A stretch of DNA of 64,000 nucleotides from Imbroritus primus. Its GTDB lineage: Bacteria > Pseudomonadota > Gammaproteobacteria > Burkholderiales > Burkholderiaceae. The DNA is taken from assembly GCF_964332355.1 (NCBI RefSeq), contig NZ_OZ201293.1, positions 992,001-1,056,000 of the forward strand, given 5' to 3'. Shown piece by piece: positions 16,716 to 25,945 of the stretch (positions within the stretch are counted from its first letter, which is position 1; every line of letters begins with the position of its first letter). Both the position numbers and the translations under genes were made by a program. Below the pieces are notes generated by a model. It saw nothing but the letters and a program-made list of their open reading frames with translations, was not told the DNA's origin and did no database searches.

Positions 16716-18470
16716 TTATGGCCGGGTCACGCTATAGGACATGAAGTGCCTATCGACGCGGTTGTCCAGGGCAATGCTGATGCCCGTCCCTTGAAAACCG
16801 CGGCTGATGATGGCGCTGTAGGGAATCGGCGTGCCGGTGCTGTTATCCACGCCCTGCGGCCGCGAACGCATGCCCGGGATCGGGTTGTTCAGCGTCAGCG
16901 TGTCGACGCGGCCGTTGTCGCTGCCGCTGCTCGTCAGCTTGCGTGTGATCGTCGTCTCGGTCGAAGCCGTGATGACGGTCGAGTTGCGTGCGATCGTGCC
17001 GGTATTGAGGCTCGGATCTCCCCCTGGGTTCAGCACGGTGTTGTTGCCGCTGTCGAGCACAACGTTCTGAGTCACATCCCAGAACTTCGACTCGGTTCCA
17101 ACCGGTGCAGCGCTGATCGTGTTCGGGCGCGTCAGCACGAAGCTCGACTTCAGCACCTCGGGGGCAAGACTGCCGCTCGGGTTGTTGGTGCCGAACAGCG
17201 TCAGGGCGCCGTTCGGTGCGCGGAAACCGTAGACAGGCGATGACCCGCTGCCGTACTGCAGGCTGAAGGTGCCGTCGGAGTTCGCCTGGAGGGTGGCGGC
17301 TTCGTCGGTGTCGACCGCGCAGGCGCTGAAATTGTTCGCCGGAACATCGTAGTCGCACACGGTGACCTTGCCGTCCGAGGCGATGGTCATTTCACCAACC
17401 CAGTGACGTGCGGCGTTATTGGAGGATGCCTCCTCGACGCCGCTTTCCAGGAACTCCCACTTACCCTGTACCGAAGCAAAGTTGTGCGCCTGTACCGGGA
17501 AAATAAAGCCCACACGTTCCGCATCACGGGTGACACCGGCGCCGGCCGGCCCGATCATTACCGTGGTCAGGACACTTCCGGCGACATCGAACTCGCATGC
17601 CTGGCTGCTTGGCGTGATGGCATGGTCGCCGTCGGCTGCCTTGAGCAGTCCGGCACCAAAATCGATCTCGACCACATCGGACGCGCCGATGTAGTCGATG
17701 ATGCGGTACTTGCCACTCAGCGCCTGTGGGCAGCCTGCCAGCGAACCCTTGGAGATATTCGTCACGACCTCGCTCAGGGTAGTCGGTGCGCCGCTGCCCG
17801 TCGTGCTGGCGATCTGGCTTACGACCTGTGCCAGTGTTGCAGAACTCACAACGGTGCCCAGTTGGTCGAGCAGCTTGTCATAGTTGTTGCCGCCCGAGGG
17901 ATTGGCAGAGGTGGCCGCCACCAGGGGCGTGTTGAATGGGTCGATCGTGGTCAGGTCTACGCCCGCGGCGGTGCTTAGCGCGGTCAGGATGTCGGTGCTG
18001 GCCTGGGTGATCGCGGTGCTGGTGACAGCGCTGCCCGAACCGAAATTGGCGAACAGATCGGATGGCAGGGTGCCGACGGCGCGTGCCAGGATCATCTCGG
18101 TCAGTGGGGTGACGTTGGCGGTGGCAGTCGTGGTCGAGCCGCTGGCCGTGCCGGCCTGGGCGAGCGAGTGCAGCGTCACGTCCACACCATTGACCTGGCC
18201 AGTCACCTTGACGATGCAGGGCAGGGCGCCATCGGTGACCGTGACGGTGTACCCGCCGGACGCGTTGGTCGTCGCCGTTCCGGTGCCGGAGGCGCATTTC
18301 ACGTCCACGGCGCTGCTGGCCATCGCCAGGCCGGTCGCGGCGACACCGGACAATTGCAGGCTGGCCTGTGCGGGGGCAACCGGGGTCTCGCCACCGCCGC
18401 CGCCACATGCAGCTACCAAGGCTGCGGCCGAGAGGGCCGCCGCAGTCAATCCAAACGCTTTCAGTTTCAT
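16716..18470 (-). CDS. Large lipoprotein of unknown function
   Basis: 584 residues. The N terminus is a lipoprotein signal (MKLKAFGLTAAALSAAALVAAC) with lipobox LVAAC and Cys22, followed by a poly-Gly linker (CGGGGGE). Next comes a carboxypeptidase-regulatory-like or Ig-type domain (SGTGTATTNASGGYTVTV, about residues 45-90), then an alpha-rich segment and a long beta-rich C-terminal region containing GKVTVCDYD and several Tyr/Gly/Ser-rich strands. No catalytic motif was recognised. The ribosome binding site GAGGAT is just upstream. It is probably surface or periplasmic and stands alone, with no operon partner. Confidence 0.75.
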   Translation of the reverse strand: MKLKAFGLTAAALSAAALVAACGGGGGETPVAPAQASLQLSGVAATGLAMASSAVDVKCASGTGTATTNASGGYTVTVTDGALPCIVKVTGQVNGVDVTLHSLAQAGTASGSTTTATANVTPLTEMILARAVGTLPSDLFANFGSGSAVTSTAITQASTDILTALSTAAGVDLTTIDPFNTPLVAATSANPSGGNNYDKLLDQLGTVVSSATLAQVVSQIASTTGSGAPTTLSEVVTNISKGSLAGCPQALSGKYRIIDYIGASDVVEIDFGAGLLKAADGDHAITPSSQACEFDVAGSVLTTVMIGPAGAGVTRDAERVGFIFPVQAHNFASVQGKWEFLESGVEEASSNNAARHWVGEMTIASDGKVTVCDYDVPANNFSACAVDTDEAATLQANSDGTFSLQYGSGSSPVYGFRAPNGALTLFGTNNPSGSLAPEVLKSSFVLTRPNTISAAPVGTESKFWDVTQNVVLDSGNNTVLNPGGDPSLNTGTIARNSTVITASTETTITRKLTSSGSDNGRVDTLTLNNPIPGMRSRPQGVDNSTGTPIPYSAIISRGFQGTGISIALDNRVDRHFMSYSVTRP

Positions 18471-19179
18471 GTCATCCTCAATCTAGTTGTTTTTGACCTA
18501 CGACAAGCGATTACAGGAGAGGCCTTGGTCAGCAAAAGGATTGCCAAGGTGTTCGCCAAGGGAAAAGTAGCTGATGCGATATGGCGAAGCTATCACCCGT
18601 TTGGGCGGTTACGGTGCATGCAACCCAGTGCTTTGTGTAACGTATGGGATCGCGGCTGCCGCCGGGCTAGCGGACGGTTTGGCGATGTTGGCGGGCGGCG
18701 TGGTTGGAAGAGGCGTGCTGACGGTCGATGGCGTGATCATCCCGCTGACACTTGCTCGGGCGATTCAGTCCCGATGAAATATTTTTTAGCGACTGCTCTT
18801 GATTGGATGGAAACCCAATGCCATCAACGTGTTATGGGCGATGAGACTGATGGTCATTGCGCCGACTTATGACTAGAGGAAGAGAGATTGCAGTGTTGGC
18901 CAGGCAAATTTCAAGAACTGATTCGGGCATGCGAAGCCCGATCTTGATTGCCCCGATATGCCCGCATTGCTGCCGAGAAAAGCTGTGCTGAAGCAAGGTG
19001 GAGGAGAAAGATCACGCCCCCCTGTCGGCTGCCATCCTGTGGGGGTAAGCAATGATCTTATTGATAAGACGCGAAAGTATGTGGGCGAGCCGACAGGCGA
19101 ATCGTGATGGCAAGAGCAAGCGTCCCACCGCAGGAAGAAAGGAGCCGCTTGTCCAGCCTCGCGGTAAAAACCTGACGTT
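18471..19179. other. Gene-poor region downstream of the intron-containing tRNA-Leu
   Basis: Some 700 bases between the lipoprotein start and the 3' end of tRNA-Leu. One weak small open frame (18574-18777) is listed separately. No integrase, insertion sequence or tRNA 3'-end duplicate was seen, so there is no positive sign of an integrated element. Confidence 0.4.
18574..18777 (+). CDS. Possible small hypothetical protein
   Basis: A 67-codon frame with a Gly/Ala/Leu-rich hydrophobic middle (AAAAGLADGLAMLAGGVVG), preceded at some distance by AAGGGA. No family was recognised. The frame uses GC-rich third positions only moderately. It may be a chance open frame or a remnant of a membrane protein. 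Confidence 0.25.
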   Translation: MRYGEAITRLGGYGACNPVLCVTYGIAAAAGLADGLAMLAGGVVGRGVLTVDGVIIPLTLARAIQSR

Positions 19180-19478
19180 TGGTACCTGGGACGGGAATCG
19201 AACCCGTATGGCTTGCGCCGAGGGATTTTCGTCACACTGCGACTTTCGCCGCCGGTTGGCCGTTCGTGCGCTGGACTATGCCTTCGCCGTGGCGCGATGC
19301 GCGGTAGGCGCCCCCCGTCTAGTCTCTACACCTTCTCATCACTGAGCTTGGCTCGGCGTTGCCTCGGCCATGAGGCCAGGGGGTTCGCCGAATTTGAGGG
19401 GATTCACGCGGGCGCTTTCGCAGCCCGGTGCTCAATCAAATTTAAGTCCCTTGTGTCTACCAATTCCACCACCCAGGC
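19180..19478 (-). tRNA. tRNA-Leu(UAA) interrupted by a group I intron
   Basis: The two exons join to an 85-base type II tRNA-Leu. Exon 1 is 19478-19444 (starts GCCTGGG, ends AGGGACTT). Exon 2 is 19229-19180 (starts AAAATCCCT, ends CCCAGGTACCA with encoded CCA). Spliced, the anticodon arm is AGGGA-CTTAAAA-TCCCT with anticodon TAA. The acceptor stem GCCTGGG/CCCAGGT has the G1:U72 pair and A73 normal for bacterial tRNA-Leu. A short variable arm GGC/GCC and T arm ACGGG/CCCGT are present. The intron sits between anticodon positions 34 and 35. Ordinary tRNA prediction may miss or mis-score it because of the 214-base insert. Confidence 0.95.
19230..19443 (-). ncRNA. Self-splicing group I intron (IC3, Azoarcus-like) in tRNA-Leu(UAA)
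   Basis: 214 bases, no open frame. P1 pairs exon CUU plus intron AA with UUGAG (19435-19431), giving the required U-G wobble at the 5' splice site (U19444 with G19433). The intron ends in the conserved terminal G (19230). The core strings CAAATTCGGCGAA (19396-19384), GGCAACGCCGAGCCAAGC (to 19346), GGTGTAGAGACTAGACGG and GAAGGCATAGTCCAG are, from memory, the same as in the Azoarcus tRNA-Ile intron. P4 is CGGCG/CGCCG (19390-19386 with 19358-19354) and P7 is GACTA/TAGTC (19324-19320 with 19278-19274). P2 is capped by a GAAA tetraloop. Confidence 0.93.
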
Positions 19479-19490
19479 GGCAGAGTGCGC

Positions 19491-19519
19491 ATTCTACCGG
19501 AGCAGGCTGCTCGCGTAAA
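19491..19519 (-). promoter_or_regulatory. Promoter of the intron-containing tRNA-Leu
   Basis: On the minus strand TTTACG (19519-19514), a 17-base spacer and TAGAAT (19496-19491). The predicted start is about 6 bases before the mature tRNA 5' end. Confidence 0.75.
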
Positions 19520-20571
19520 ATGCAGGTGGCAGTGCACGGTGGGCAGGCTACGATGAAACGGCACGGGCGGATGGCATAGCAACGCTAAACCCGTCTTGGG
19601 TTGAGTGGCTCACTCACCGGGCATGGTGGCCCGGAGCAAAGGAGGGCGCCTTCTCTTACGGGTCGGTTTGATGCCGCTGCCGGACCCCCGAGGATCCCTC
19701 GAGCAGCGCGGTAAAACTCGAACATCCTTGCTGGGTTTGTCGTGGTTCTTGCATTCTTCTGGCAAGTCCCAGTGGCGTATCCGCGGCGCTATCGTGCACT
19801 ATTGTGCTGCGTGCGCGCCTTGTCTCACCGTAGTGCACAAGGTACGGGACTGGATATCCTGGAAGTTCGGCAAAGTGTTGCTTTTCGCCGAAAGCAAAAT
19901 AAAATGAACTGGCCAGTTCAGAAAAGACGTGTGCGATAAGAACCAAAAGCCAGAAAAAGCGACAAAAGCTCCTGACGGCGGTGGCCGAGCTCTTCCTGGT
20001 CCCCCGGTTTCGGGCGCACTTCGATGGCGGAGATCCGCGAGTGAGCTGTGTTCTCCCACGCGACCCCATGCAACGCTCCCAGCCAGGGAGTCGGCATCCA
20101 TGAGGTCGTATGCCAGCTGGGATGGTGTGGCACAGGCAGTGTTCTACTCGCCGTACTAAGGCATGAAGAAGGGCGCTGGCTCGATCTGTACGCGGCTGCG
20201 CATCTGGCAGAGATCCTTGCTGGCGGTACGTCGGCGCGTGGTCGCGGAAGCTGGACGCTACGTGTTCGACAAGCGCTGCTCCAAGCCGGTTCCGGCATGG
20301 CGTCTTGCCGGGGTGACGGATTACCCGGGCGGAGCGATGGAAACGGGACGCCCGAGCGTGAGGACCGCAGTTCGCTGTGATGCATCTGAAAAGATAAGGA
20401 TCTCAGGAATCCGGATGGATTGGTCCTTTGATGCTCCGAGTGCCCGAGTCTCTGTCCCGAGGCGCCTATGGCCTTCGTCGACGCGCCCTTGGTAATGAAT
20501 CCGTGATGAGGATTGCGACAAAGTTCGAATACACTCATCGCTCCCATATAACAGCATTTTTCTCATAGCCA
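19520..20571. other. Gene-poor region before the mrp operon
   Basis: About 1 kb with open frames on both strands, none of which shows a recognisable domain, a ribosome binding site or the codon bias of neighbouring genes. It contains the perfect palindrome at 19905 and the stem TTCGGC/GCCGAA just before it. The A+T-rich patch at 19893-19905 could be promoter DNA, but nothing convincing is transcribed from it. Confidence 0.4.
19905..19920. promoter_or_regulatory. Perfect 16-bp palindrome, operator-like
   Basis: TGAACTGGCCAGTTCA is fully self-complementary, follows an A-rich stretch and has no gene starting right after it. The binding protein is unknown. Confidence 0.4.
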
Positions 20572-23475
20572 ATGCTACTGCTGACGCTAGTCCTTGTTCC
20601 CTTTATTGGCAGCATCATCGCCGCATGCCTGCCTGCCAACGCCCGTAATGGGGAAGCAGTCTTGACTGGCGCCATCGCTTTGTTTGGATTGTTGCTGACG
20701 GCGCCTCTTTATCCGCAGATTAGTGGCGGGGCAATCGAGCGCTATCAGGCGGAATGGCTGCCAGGATATGGCGTTAGTTTTGCTTTGCGCATGGATGGCC
20801 TGGCCTGGTTATTTGTCATGCTGGTGCTGTTGATTGGCTTGCTGGTGGCGCTGTATGCACGCTACTACATGTCGCCCGCGGATCCGGTGCAGCGTTTTTT
20901 TTCCTTCCTGTTGGCCTTCATGGGCTCGATGCTGGGCGTGGTGCTGTCGGGCAATCTGATTCAGTTGGTCGTGTTCTGGGAATTGACCAGCCTGACCTCG
21001 CTGTTGCTGATCGGCTACTGGCACCATCGCATCGATGCCCGGCGCGGGGCGCGGATGGCGTTTACGGTCACCGCCACCGGCGGCTTGTGCCTGCTGGTCG
21101 GCGTACTGGTACTCGGACATATCGCCGGCAGCTATGAGCTCGACGCAGTGCTGGCTGCTGGCGACAAGGTCCGCGCACATTCCTTGTATGTGGTGGCGCT
21201 GGTGCTCGTTGCACTTGGCGCGCTCACCAAGAGCGCACAGTTCCCGTTTCATTTCTGGTTGCCACATGCCATGGCCGCGCCGACGCCGGTATCGGCCTAC
21301 CTGCATTCGGCTACCATGGTCAAGGCAGGGGTGTTTCTGCTCATGCGTCTGTGGCCGACGTTATCGGGTACTCCTGAGTGGACTTGGATCATCGCGGGTG
21401 CCGGGACATGCACGATGCTGGTTGGCTCGTTTCTCGCCATTTTCCAGCATGATCTGAAAGGGCTGTTGGCCTATTCCACCATTAGCCACCTGGGCTTGAT
21501 CACGGTACTGCTCGGTCTCGGAACGCCCCTGGCGCTCGTCGCCGCCGTGTTTCATACGCTGAACCATGCCATTTTCAAAGCCTCGCTGTTCATGGCGGCC
21601 GGCATCATCGATCACGAAACCGGTACGCGCGATATGCGTCAGCTGCGTGGCCTTTACCGGATGCTTCCCTATACCAGCACGCTGGCGATCGTCGCCAGCG
21701 CCGCGATGGCCGGGGTGCCGCTGCTGAATGGATTCCTGTCCAAGGAAATGTTCTTTGCCGAGACCGCACTGGTAGGCGGCACGGAAGACTGGAACATGTC
21801 GATTGCGGCAGTGGCGATGGGTATTTTCAGCGTGACGTACTCACTCCGATTCATTAGCGTGTTCTTCGGCCAGCCAGCGCGCGACTTGCCCCGGGTGCCG
21901 CACGAGCCGCCGCGCTGGATGCGCTTTCCAGTGGAGTTCCTGGTGCTGCTATGCCTCGTGGTGGGCGCCGTCCCCGGCCCAAGTGTAGGGCCGATCCTGC
22001 ATATGGCTGTTGTTTCCGTGCTTGGCCAGGCCACGCCCGCTTATGAACTGGCCGTCTGGCATGGCATCAACCTGCCGCTCCTGATGAGCATTGTCGCCCT
22101 GGTTGGCGGCATTGCCATCTATATCGTGCTGCGCAAGTACTATGGGCTGCTCCAGAGTGACCAGGCGCCCGTGCTGTACCGGTTCAATGGCGCGCGGATG
22201 TACGAACGCATCATGACGTACCTGCAACTGGGCGCCTCGTCGCTGGTGAAATGGCTTGGCGCACAGCGTTTGCAGCCGCAGTTGCTGCTGATGATGCTGA
22301 TGCTGGTGGGGGCACCCCTTCTTCTGGTGTGGCCCTTGCCGGTCTTGAGCGCGATGCCCCGTACGGAGATCGATCCGCTGTTTGCCCTGATGTGGTTCAT
22401 TGGCGCGGCTTGTGCAATCGCGGCTGCCTGGCAGGCCAAATATCACCGTCTGGCTGCACTGATTCTCGTCGGCGGTACGGGCATCGTGACCAGTCTGTCC
22501 TTCCTGTGGCTATCGGCACCGGACCTGGCCCTCACGCAACTGATGGTTGAAACCGTAACCACGGTACTGATCCTGCTTGGCTTGCGATGGCTGCCGCCAC
22601 GCATCACGCCGCGCGAACTGAATATCGATGTGCCGCGTCGTGTCTGGCTGCGGCGCGCGCGTGACCTGCTGATTGCCGTGGCAGGGGGGCTTGGCATGGC
22701 TGCGGTCAGCTATGCGGTGCTGGTACGTCCGCCCCCGCAGAGCATCGGCGATTTCTTCCTGCTCCATTCGTTATCCGGAGGCGGCGGCACCAACGCGGTC
22801 AATGTACTCCTGGTCGATTTTCGTGGCTTCGATACCATGGGTGAGATCACCGTGCTCGCCATCGTGGCATTGACGGTCTATGCGCTGCTGCGTCGCTTTC
22901 GCCCGGCGCCGGAGAGCATCGCTGTTCCCATACAGCAGGCAAACGATGTCGATCCGGCCGTCGGACAGGCGCCTGACGAACAGGCCAACAGTGGTTACCT
23001 GATGGTCGGCGGTGTGTACCTGCGTTTCCTGTTGCCGTTCATGATGGTGGTCGCCGTTTATTTCTTTCTCCGCGGACATAATCTGCCGGGCGGCGGTTTC
23101 GTGGCGGGCCTCATCTTCGCGGTAGCGATCATCACACAGTACATGCTGGCCGGAACGAACTGGGTGGAGTCGCACATTCGCGTCCGGCCCCACGACTGGA
23201 TTGCATGCGGGCTGGCCGCCGCGTGCCTGACAGGTTTGGGCGCCTGGGTGTTTGGCTATCCCTTCCTGACCAGCCATACCAGCCATCTCACTCTGCCGCT
23301 GCTGGGTGAAATTCATGTTCCGAGCGCCTTCTTCTTCGATCTGGGTGTATTCCTGGCTGTCGTCGGCACCACCATGTTGATCCTGGTGGCGCTGGCGCAC
23401 CAGTCGATCCGTGGTCACCGTCTGACTGCCGGCGGCGCTATACCGGAAACCGTTTCTACAAAAGAGGCTATCTGA
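20572..23475 (+). CDS. mrpA: Monovalent cation/H+ antiporter subunit A (fused A/B)
   Basis: 967 residues, about 20 membrane spans. The first 500 or so are an NuoL-like proton-translocating domain (NuoL/ND5 motifs such as FWELTSLTSLLLIGYW, QFPFHFWLPHAMAAPTPVSAYLHSATMVKAG, HTLNHAIFKASLFMAAG). Then follow the MrpA C-terminal domains, and finally an MrpB (MnhB) domain at about residues 810-940 (YLRFLLPFMMVVAVYFFLRGHNLPGGGFVAGLI). The A-B fusion marks the group 2/PhaAB type. Mrp complexes expel Na+ or K+ in exchange for H+. It begins a six-gene operon and overlaps mrpC by one base. Confidence 0.95.
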   Translation: MLLLTLVLVPFIGSIIAACLPANARNGEAVLTGAIALFGLLLTAPLYPQISGGAIERYQAEWLPGYGVSFALRMDGLAWLFVMLVLLIGLLVALYARYYMSPADPVQRFFSFLLAFMGSMLGVVLSGNLIQLVVFWELTSLTSLLLIGYWHHRIDARRGARMAFTVTATGGLCLLVGVLVLGHIAGSYELDAVLAAGDKVRAHSLYVVALVLVALGALTKSAQFPFHFWLPHAMAAPTPVSAYLHSATMVKAGVFLLMRLWPTLSGTPEWTWIIAGAGTCTMLVGSFLAIFQHDLKGLLAYSTISHLGLITVLLGLGTPLALVAAVFHTLNHAIFKASLFMAAGIIDHETGTRDMRQLRGLYRMLPYTSTLAIVASAAMAGVPLLNGFLSKEMFFAETALVGGTEDWNMSIAAVAMGIFSVTYSLRFISVFFGQPARDLPRVPHEPPRWMRFPVEFLVLLCLVVGAVPGPSVGPILHMAVVSVLGQATPAYELAVWHGINLPLLMSIVALVGGIAIYIVLRKYYGLLQSDQAPVLYRFNGARMYERIMTYLQLGASSLVKWLGAQRLQPQLLLMMLMLVGAPLLLVWPLPVLSAMPRTEIDPLFALMWFIGAACAIAAAWQAKYHRLAALILVGGTGIVTSLSFLWLSAPDLALTQLMVETVTTVLILLGLRWLPPRITPRELNIDVPRRVWLRRARDLLIAVAGGLGMAAVSYAVLVRPPPQSIGDFFLLHSLSGGGGTNAVNVLLVDFRGFDTMGEITVLAIVALTVYALLRRFRPAPESIAVPIQQANDVDPAVGQAPDEQANSGYLMVGGVYLRFLLPFMMVVAVYFFLRGHNLPGGGFVAGLIFAVAIITQYMLAGTNWVESHIRVRPHDWIACGLAAACLTGLGAWVFGYPFLTSHTSHLTLPLLGEIHVPSAFFFDLGVFLAVVGTTMLILVALAHQSIRGHRLTAGGAIPETVSTKEAI

Positions 23476-23819
23476 TGGAAATTGTCATCGCGCTTGCTAT
23501 CGGCATCCTGTTCGGCGCGGGCATCTGGCTGATCTTGCGTCCCCGAACGTTCCAGGTGCTGATCGGACTGCTGCTGATGTCGTACGCGGTCAATCTGTTC
23601 ATCTCCGTCATGGGGCGTCTCTGGGTCGACCGCCCGCCGCTTGTTCCCGGCAAGGGCTTGCCCGATCCGGCCACGGTCGCCGATCCTTTGCCGCAAGCGC
23701 TGGTATTGACCGCCATCGTAATCGGTTTTGCCACCACCGCCCTTTATCTAGTGGTGATGATCGGCGCGCGCGGCTTGACCGGCACTGACCATGTCGACGG
23801 ACAGGAGCCCGAGCAATGA
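23475..23819 (+). CDS. mrpC: Na+/H+ antiporter subunit C
   Basis: A 114-residue protein homologous to NuoK, with three membrane segments (IALAIGILFGAGIWLIL, FQVLIGLLLMSYAVNLFI, ALVLTAIVIGFATTALYLVVMI). The family motif around LPDPATVADPLPQALVLTAIVIGFA is typical of MnhC/PhaC. It starts within the mrpA stop (TGATG) and overlaps mrpD by 4 bases. Confidence 0.95.
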   Translation: MEIVIALAIGILFGAGIWLILRPRTFQVLIGLLLMSYAVNLFISVMGRLWVDRPPLVPGKGLPDPATVADPLPQALVLTAIVIGFATTALYLVVMIGARGLTGTDHVDGQEPEQ

Positions 23820-25444
23820 CCCTGGGTTGGTCCCAACACCTGATCATGCTGCCGGTGCTGCTACCGCTGGCGTGCGGCACCTTGCTGATTTCGCTCAACG
23901 AAAGCCGGCATCAACTCAAGTTCTTCATCAGCCTGGCATCGGTAATCAGTCTGTTGGCTACAGCGATCGCGCTGGTCTCGCTGACCGATAGCGGCCAATG
24001 GCCGCGCGGGATCGGCGTCTACCTGGCGGCGAACTGGGCGGCGCCGTTCGGTATCGCGTTAATGGTGGACCGCCTTGCGGCCGTGATGCTGTTACTGGCC
24101 GCAACGATAGCTGCCGCCGCGCTGTTGTATTCCATGCAGCGATGGAGCCGCATCGGTGTGCATTTCCATTCGCTGTTCCAGTTTCTGTTGATGGGAATCA
24201 ATGGCGCGTTCCTGACGCACGATTTATTCAACCTCTTCGTCTTCTTCGAGGTCATGCTGGCAGCGTCCTATGGCTTGCTTCTGCATGGCTACAATGCCAC
24301 GCGTCTGCGTGCGGGTATCCAGTACATCGCCATTAACCTGGTTGCTTCGTTGCTCTTCCTGATCGGCGTCGCATTGATCTACGCCAGTGCCGGAACGCTC
24401 AATATGGCAGATCTGGCGGGACGCCTGCCGGGCATCACGGGTGATGAACTGGTGCTGCTCAAGACCGGCGTGGCGGTGCTGGCGATCGCGTTCCTCGTCA
24501 AGAGCGCGATGTGGCCGCTCGGCTTCTGGTTGCCGGCTACGTATGCAGCAGCATCACCTCCTGTCGCTGCCTTGCTGGTCATGATGACCAAGGTCGGGGC
24601 CTACGTGATCCTGCGCGTATGGCTCCTGGTGTTCTCCGACGAGGCGGGCGCTGCTGCCGGCTTCGGCTTCAATGTCCTGCTCCTGGGCGGCATGGCGACC
24701 ATTGCCTTTGGTGCTGCCGGCATGTTGGCAACAGAAGCGCCAGGGCGACTGGCGGGTTACGCGGCGATCGTCTCGTCAGGCATCCTCCTGGCAGTGATCG
24801 GCTATGGCCAGGCGTCGCTGATCAGTGCAGGGTTGTACTATCTGCTTGGGTCGACCTTGGCGTTGGCGGCATTCATGCTTCTGCTTGAGCTGATTCAACG
24901 TATCAGCTCCTCGCGCGCGGAAATGCTGGCGCTGACGATGGAAGCTTTTGCGATTGAAGAAACGCCGGAAGAACCCGTGGGCGTGGGTATTCCGGCTGCG
25001 GTAGCTGTCCTGGGGTTATCGTTTGCCGGTTGCGCGCTGGTGATCGCCGGCTTGCCGCCGCTATCCGGTTTCGTTGCGAAGTTCGGGCTGTTTCATGCGC
25101 TGCTCAATCCGGATGCGCCTAATGCATCGGTGACTCCAGTGACATGGGTGCTGATGGCGCTCATCGTGCTGTCCGGATGGGCGGCCATCATCGCAATGCT
25201 GCGCTTCGGCGTCCGGACGTTCTGGGCGGCGGGCGACATCAAGCCGCCCAGGTTGCCAGCAACAGAAGTTGCGCCGATCGGCCTGCTGCTGGTGCTCTGC
25301 GTCGCGCTGACCGTTCAGGCTGCGCCGGTCCTTGCCTACCTGCAGCGTGCCAGCGATGACCTGCACCGGCCGGGCCAATACATCGATCGGGTCCTGTCCC
25401 AACCGGTGGTGCCAGGCGTTCAGCAAGCGAAGGAGGCGCCATGA
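23816..25444 (+). CDS. mrpD: Na+/H+ antiporter subunit D
   Basis: A 542-residue NuoN/NuoM-like subunit with about 14 spans. Visible motifs include FNLFVFFEVMLAASYGLLLHG with the conserved Glu of helix 5, and FLVKSAMWPLGFWLPATYAAASPPVAALLVMMTKVGAY with the conserved Lys in helix 7. It works with subunit A in cation/proton exchange. Start and stop overlap mrpC and mrpE (ATGA). Confidence 0.95.
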   Translation: MTLGWSQHLIMLPVLLPLACGTLLISLNESRHQLKFFISLASVISLLATAIALVSLTDSGQWPRGIGVYLAANWAAPFGIALMVDRLAAVMLLLAATIAAAALLYSMQRWSRIGVHFHSLFQFLLMGINGAFLTHDLFNLFVFFEVMLAASYGLLLHGYNATRLRAGIQYIAINLVASLLFLIGVALIYASAGTLNMADLAGRLPGITGDELVLLKTGVAVLAIAFLVKSAMWPLGFWLPATYAAASPPVAALLVMMTKVGAYVILRVWLLVFSDEAGAAAGFGFNVLLLGGMATIAFGAAGMLATEAPGRLAGYAAIVSSGILLAVIGYGQASLISAGLYYLLGSTLALAAFMLLLELIQRISSSRAEMLALTMEAFAIEETPEEPVGVGIPAAVAVLGLSFAGCALVIAGLPPLSGFVAKFGLFHALLNPDAPNASVTPVTWVLMALIVLSGWAAIIAMLRFGVRTFWAAGDIKPPRLPATEVAPIGLLLVLCVALTVQAAPVLAYLQRASDDLHRPGQYIDRVLSQPVVPGVQQAKEAP

Positions 25445-25935
25445 AGCGCTGGTTGCCCTCGCCGGGGGTGTCCGGCACGCTGATGCTACTGTGGCTGTTG
25501 CTCAACCAGAGTCTCGACCCAGCCCACTTGCTGCTGGGCGCCTTCCTTGGCGTGCTCGTGCCAGTGCTGGTCGCGCCGCTGTTGCAGCCGATCGGGTATC
25601 CGCGTCTTGCCAAGCCTCTGGCACTATTTCGTCTGCTGACGATGGCGCTGGTGGAGATCGTGCGGTCCTGCTTCAATGTCAGCCGGATCATCCTGTTCGC
25701 CAAGGCGGAGGGGCTGAATTCGCAGTTCATCAGGATCCCGCTGGATCTGCGAAACCCGTACGGCCTCGCCTTGCTGTCCTGCCTGATCAATTCGACACCG
25801 GGCACGGTGTGGGTGGAAATCTTGCCGGGCAAGAATGAGTTGGCCCTGCATGTGTTCGATCTGCACGATGAGCAATGGTGGATCGATACCATCAAGACGC
25901 AATACGAAAAACCGATCATCGAAATCTTTGAATAG
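25441..25935 (+). CDS. mrpE: Na+/H+ antiporter subunit E
   Basis: 164 residues. Two N-terminal hydrophobic segments (GTLMLLWLLLNQSL; LLLGAFLGVLVPVLVAPLL) are followed by a soluble domain with the family motif NPYGLALLSCLINSTPGTVWVE and a conserved HVFDLHDEQWW end. MrpE is needed for assembly or activity of the complex. It overlaps mrpD by 4 bases. Confidence 0.93.
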   Translation: MKRWLPSPGVSGTLMLLWLLLNQSLDPAHLLLGAFLGVLVPVLVAPLLQPIGYPRLAKPLALFRLLTMALVEIVRSCFNVSRIILFAKAEGLNSQFIRIPLDLRNPYGLALLSCLINSTPGTVWVEILPGKNELALHVFDLHDEQWWIDTIKTQYEKPIIEIFE

Positions 25936-25945
25936 GGGATGGCCA

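Noticed and set aside
19052..19345. Plus-strand frame starting in the leucine region (WDGNRTRM)
   Set aside because: Antisense of tRNA-Leu exon 2 and the group I intron.
18471..20571. Possible genomic island at tRNA-Leu
   Set aside because: No integrase, transposase, or tRNA 3'-end direct repeat found; low gene density alone is not proof.
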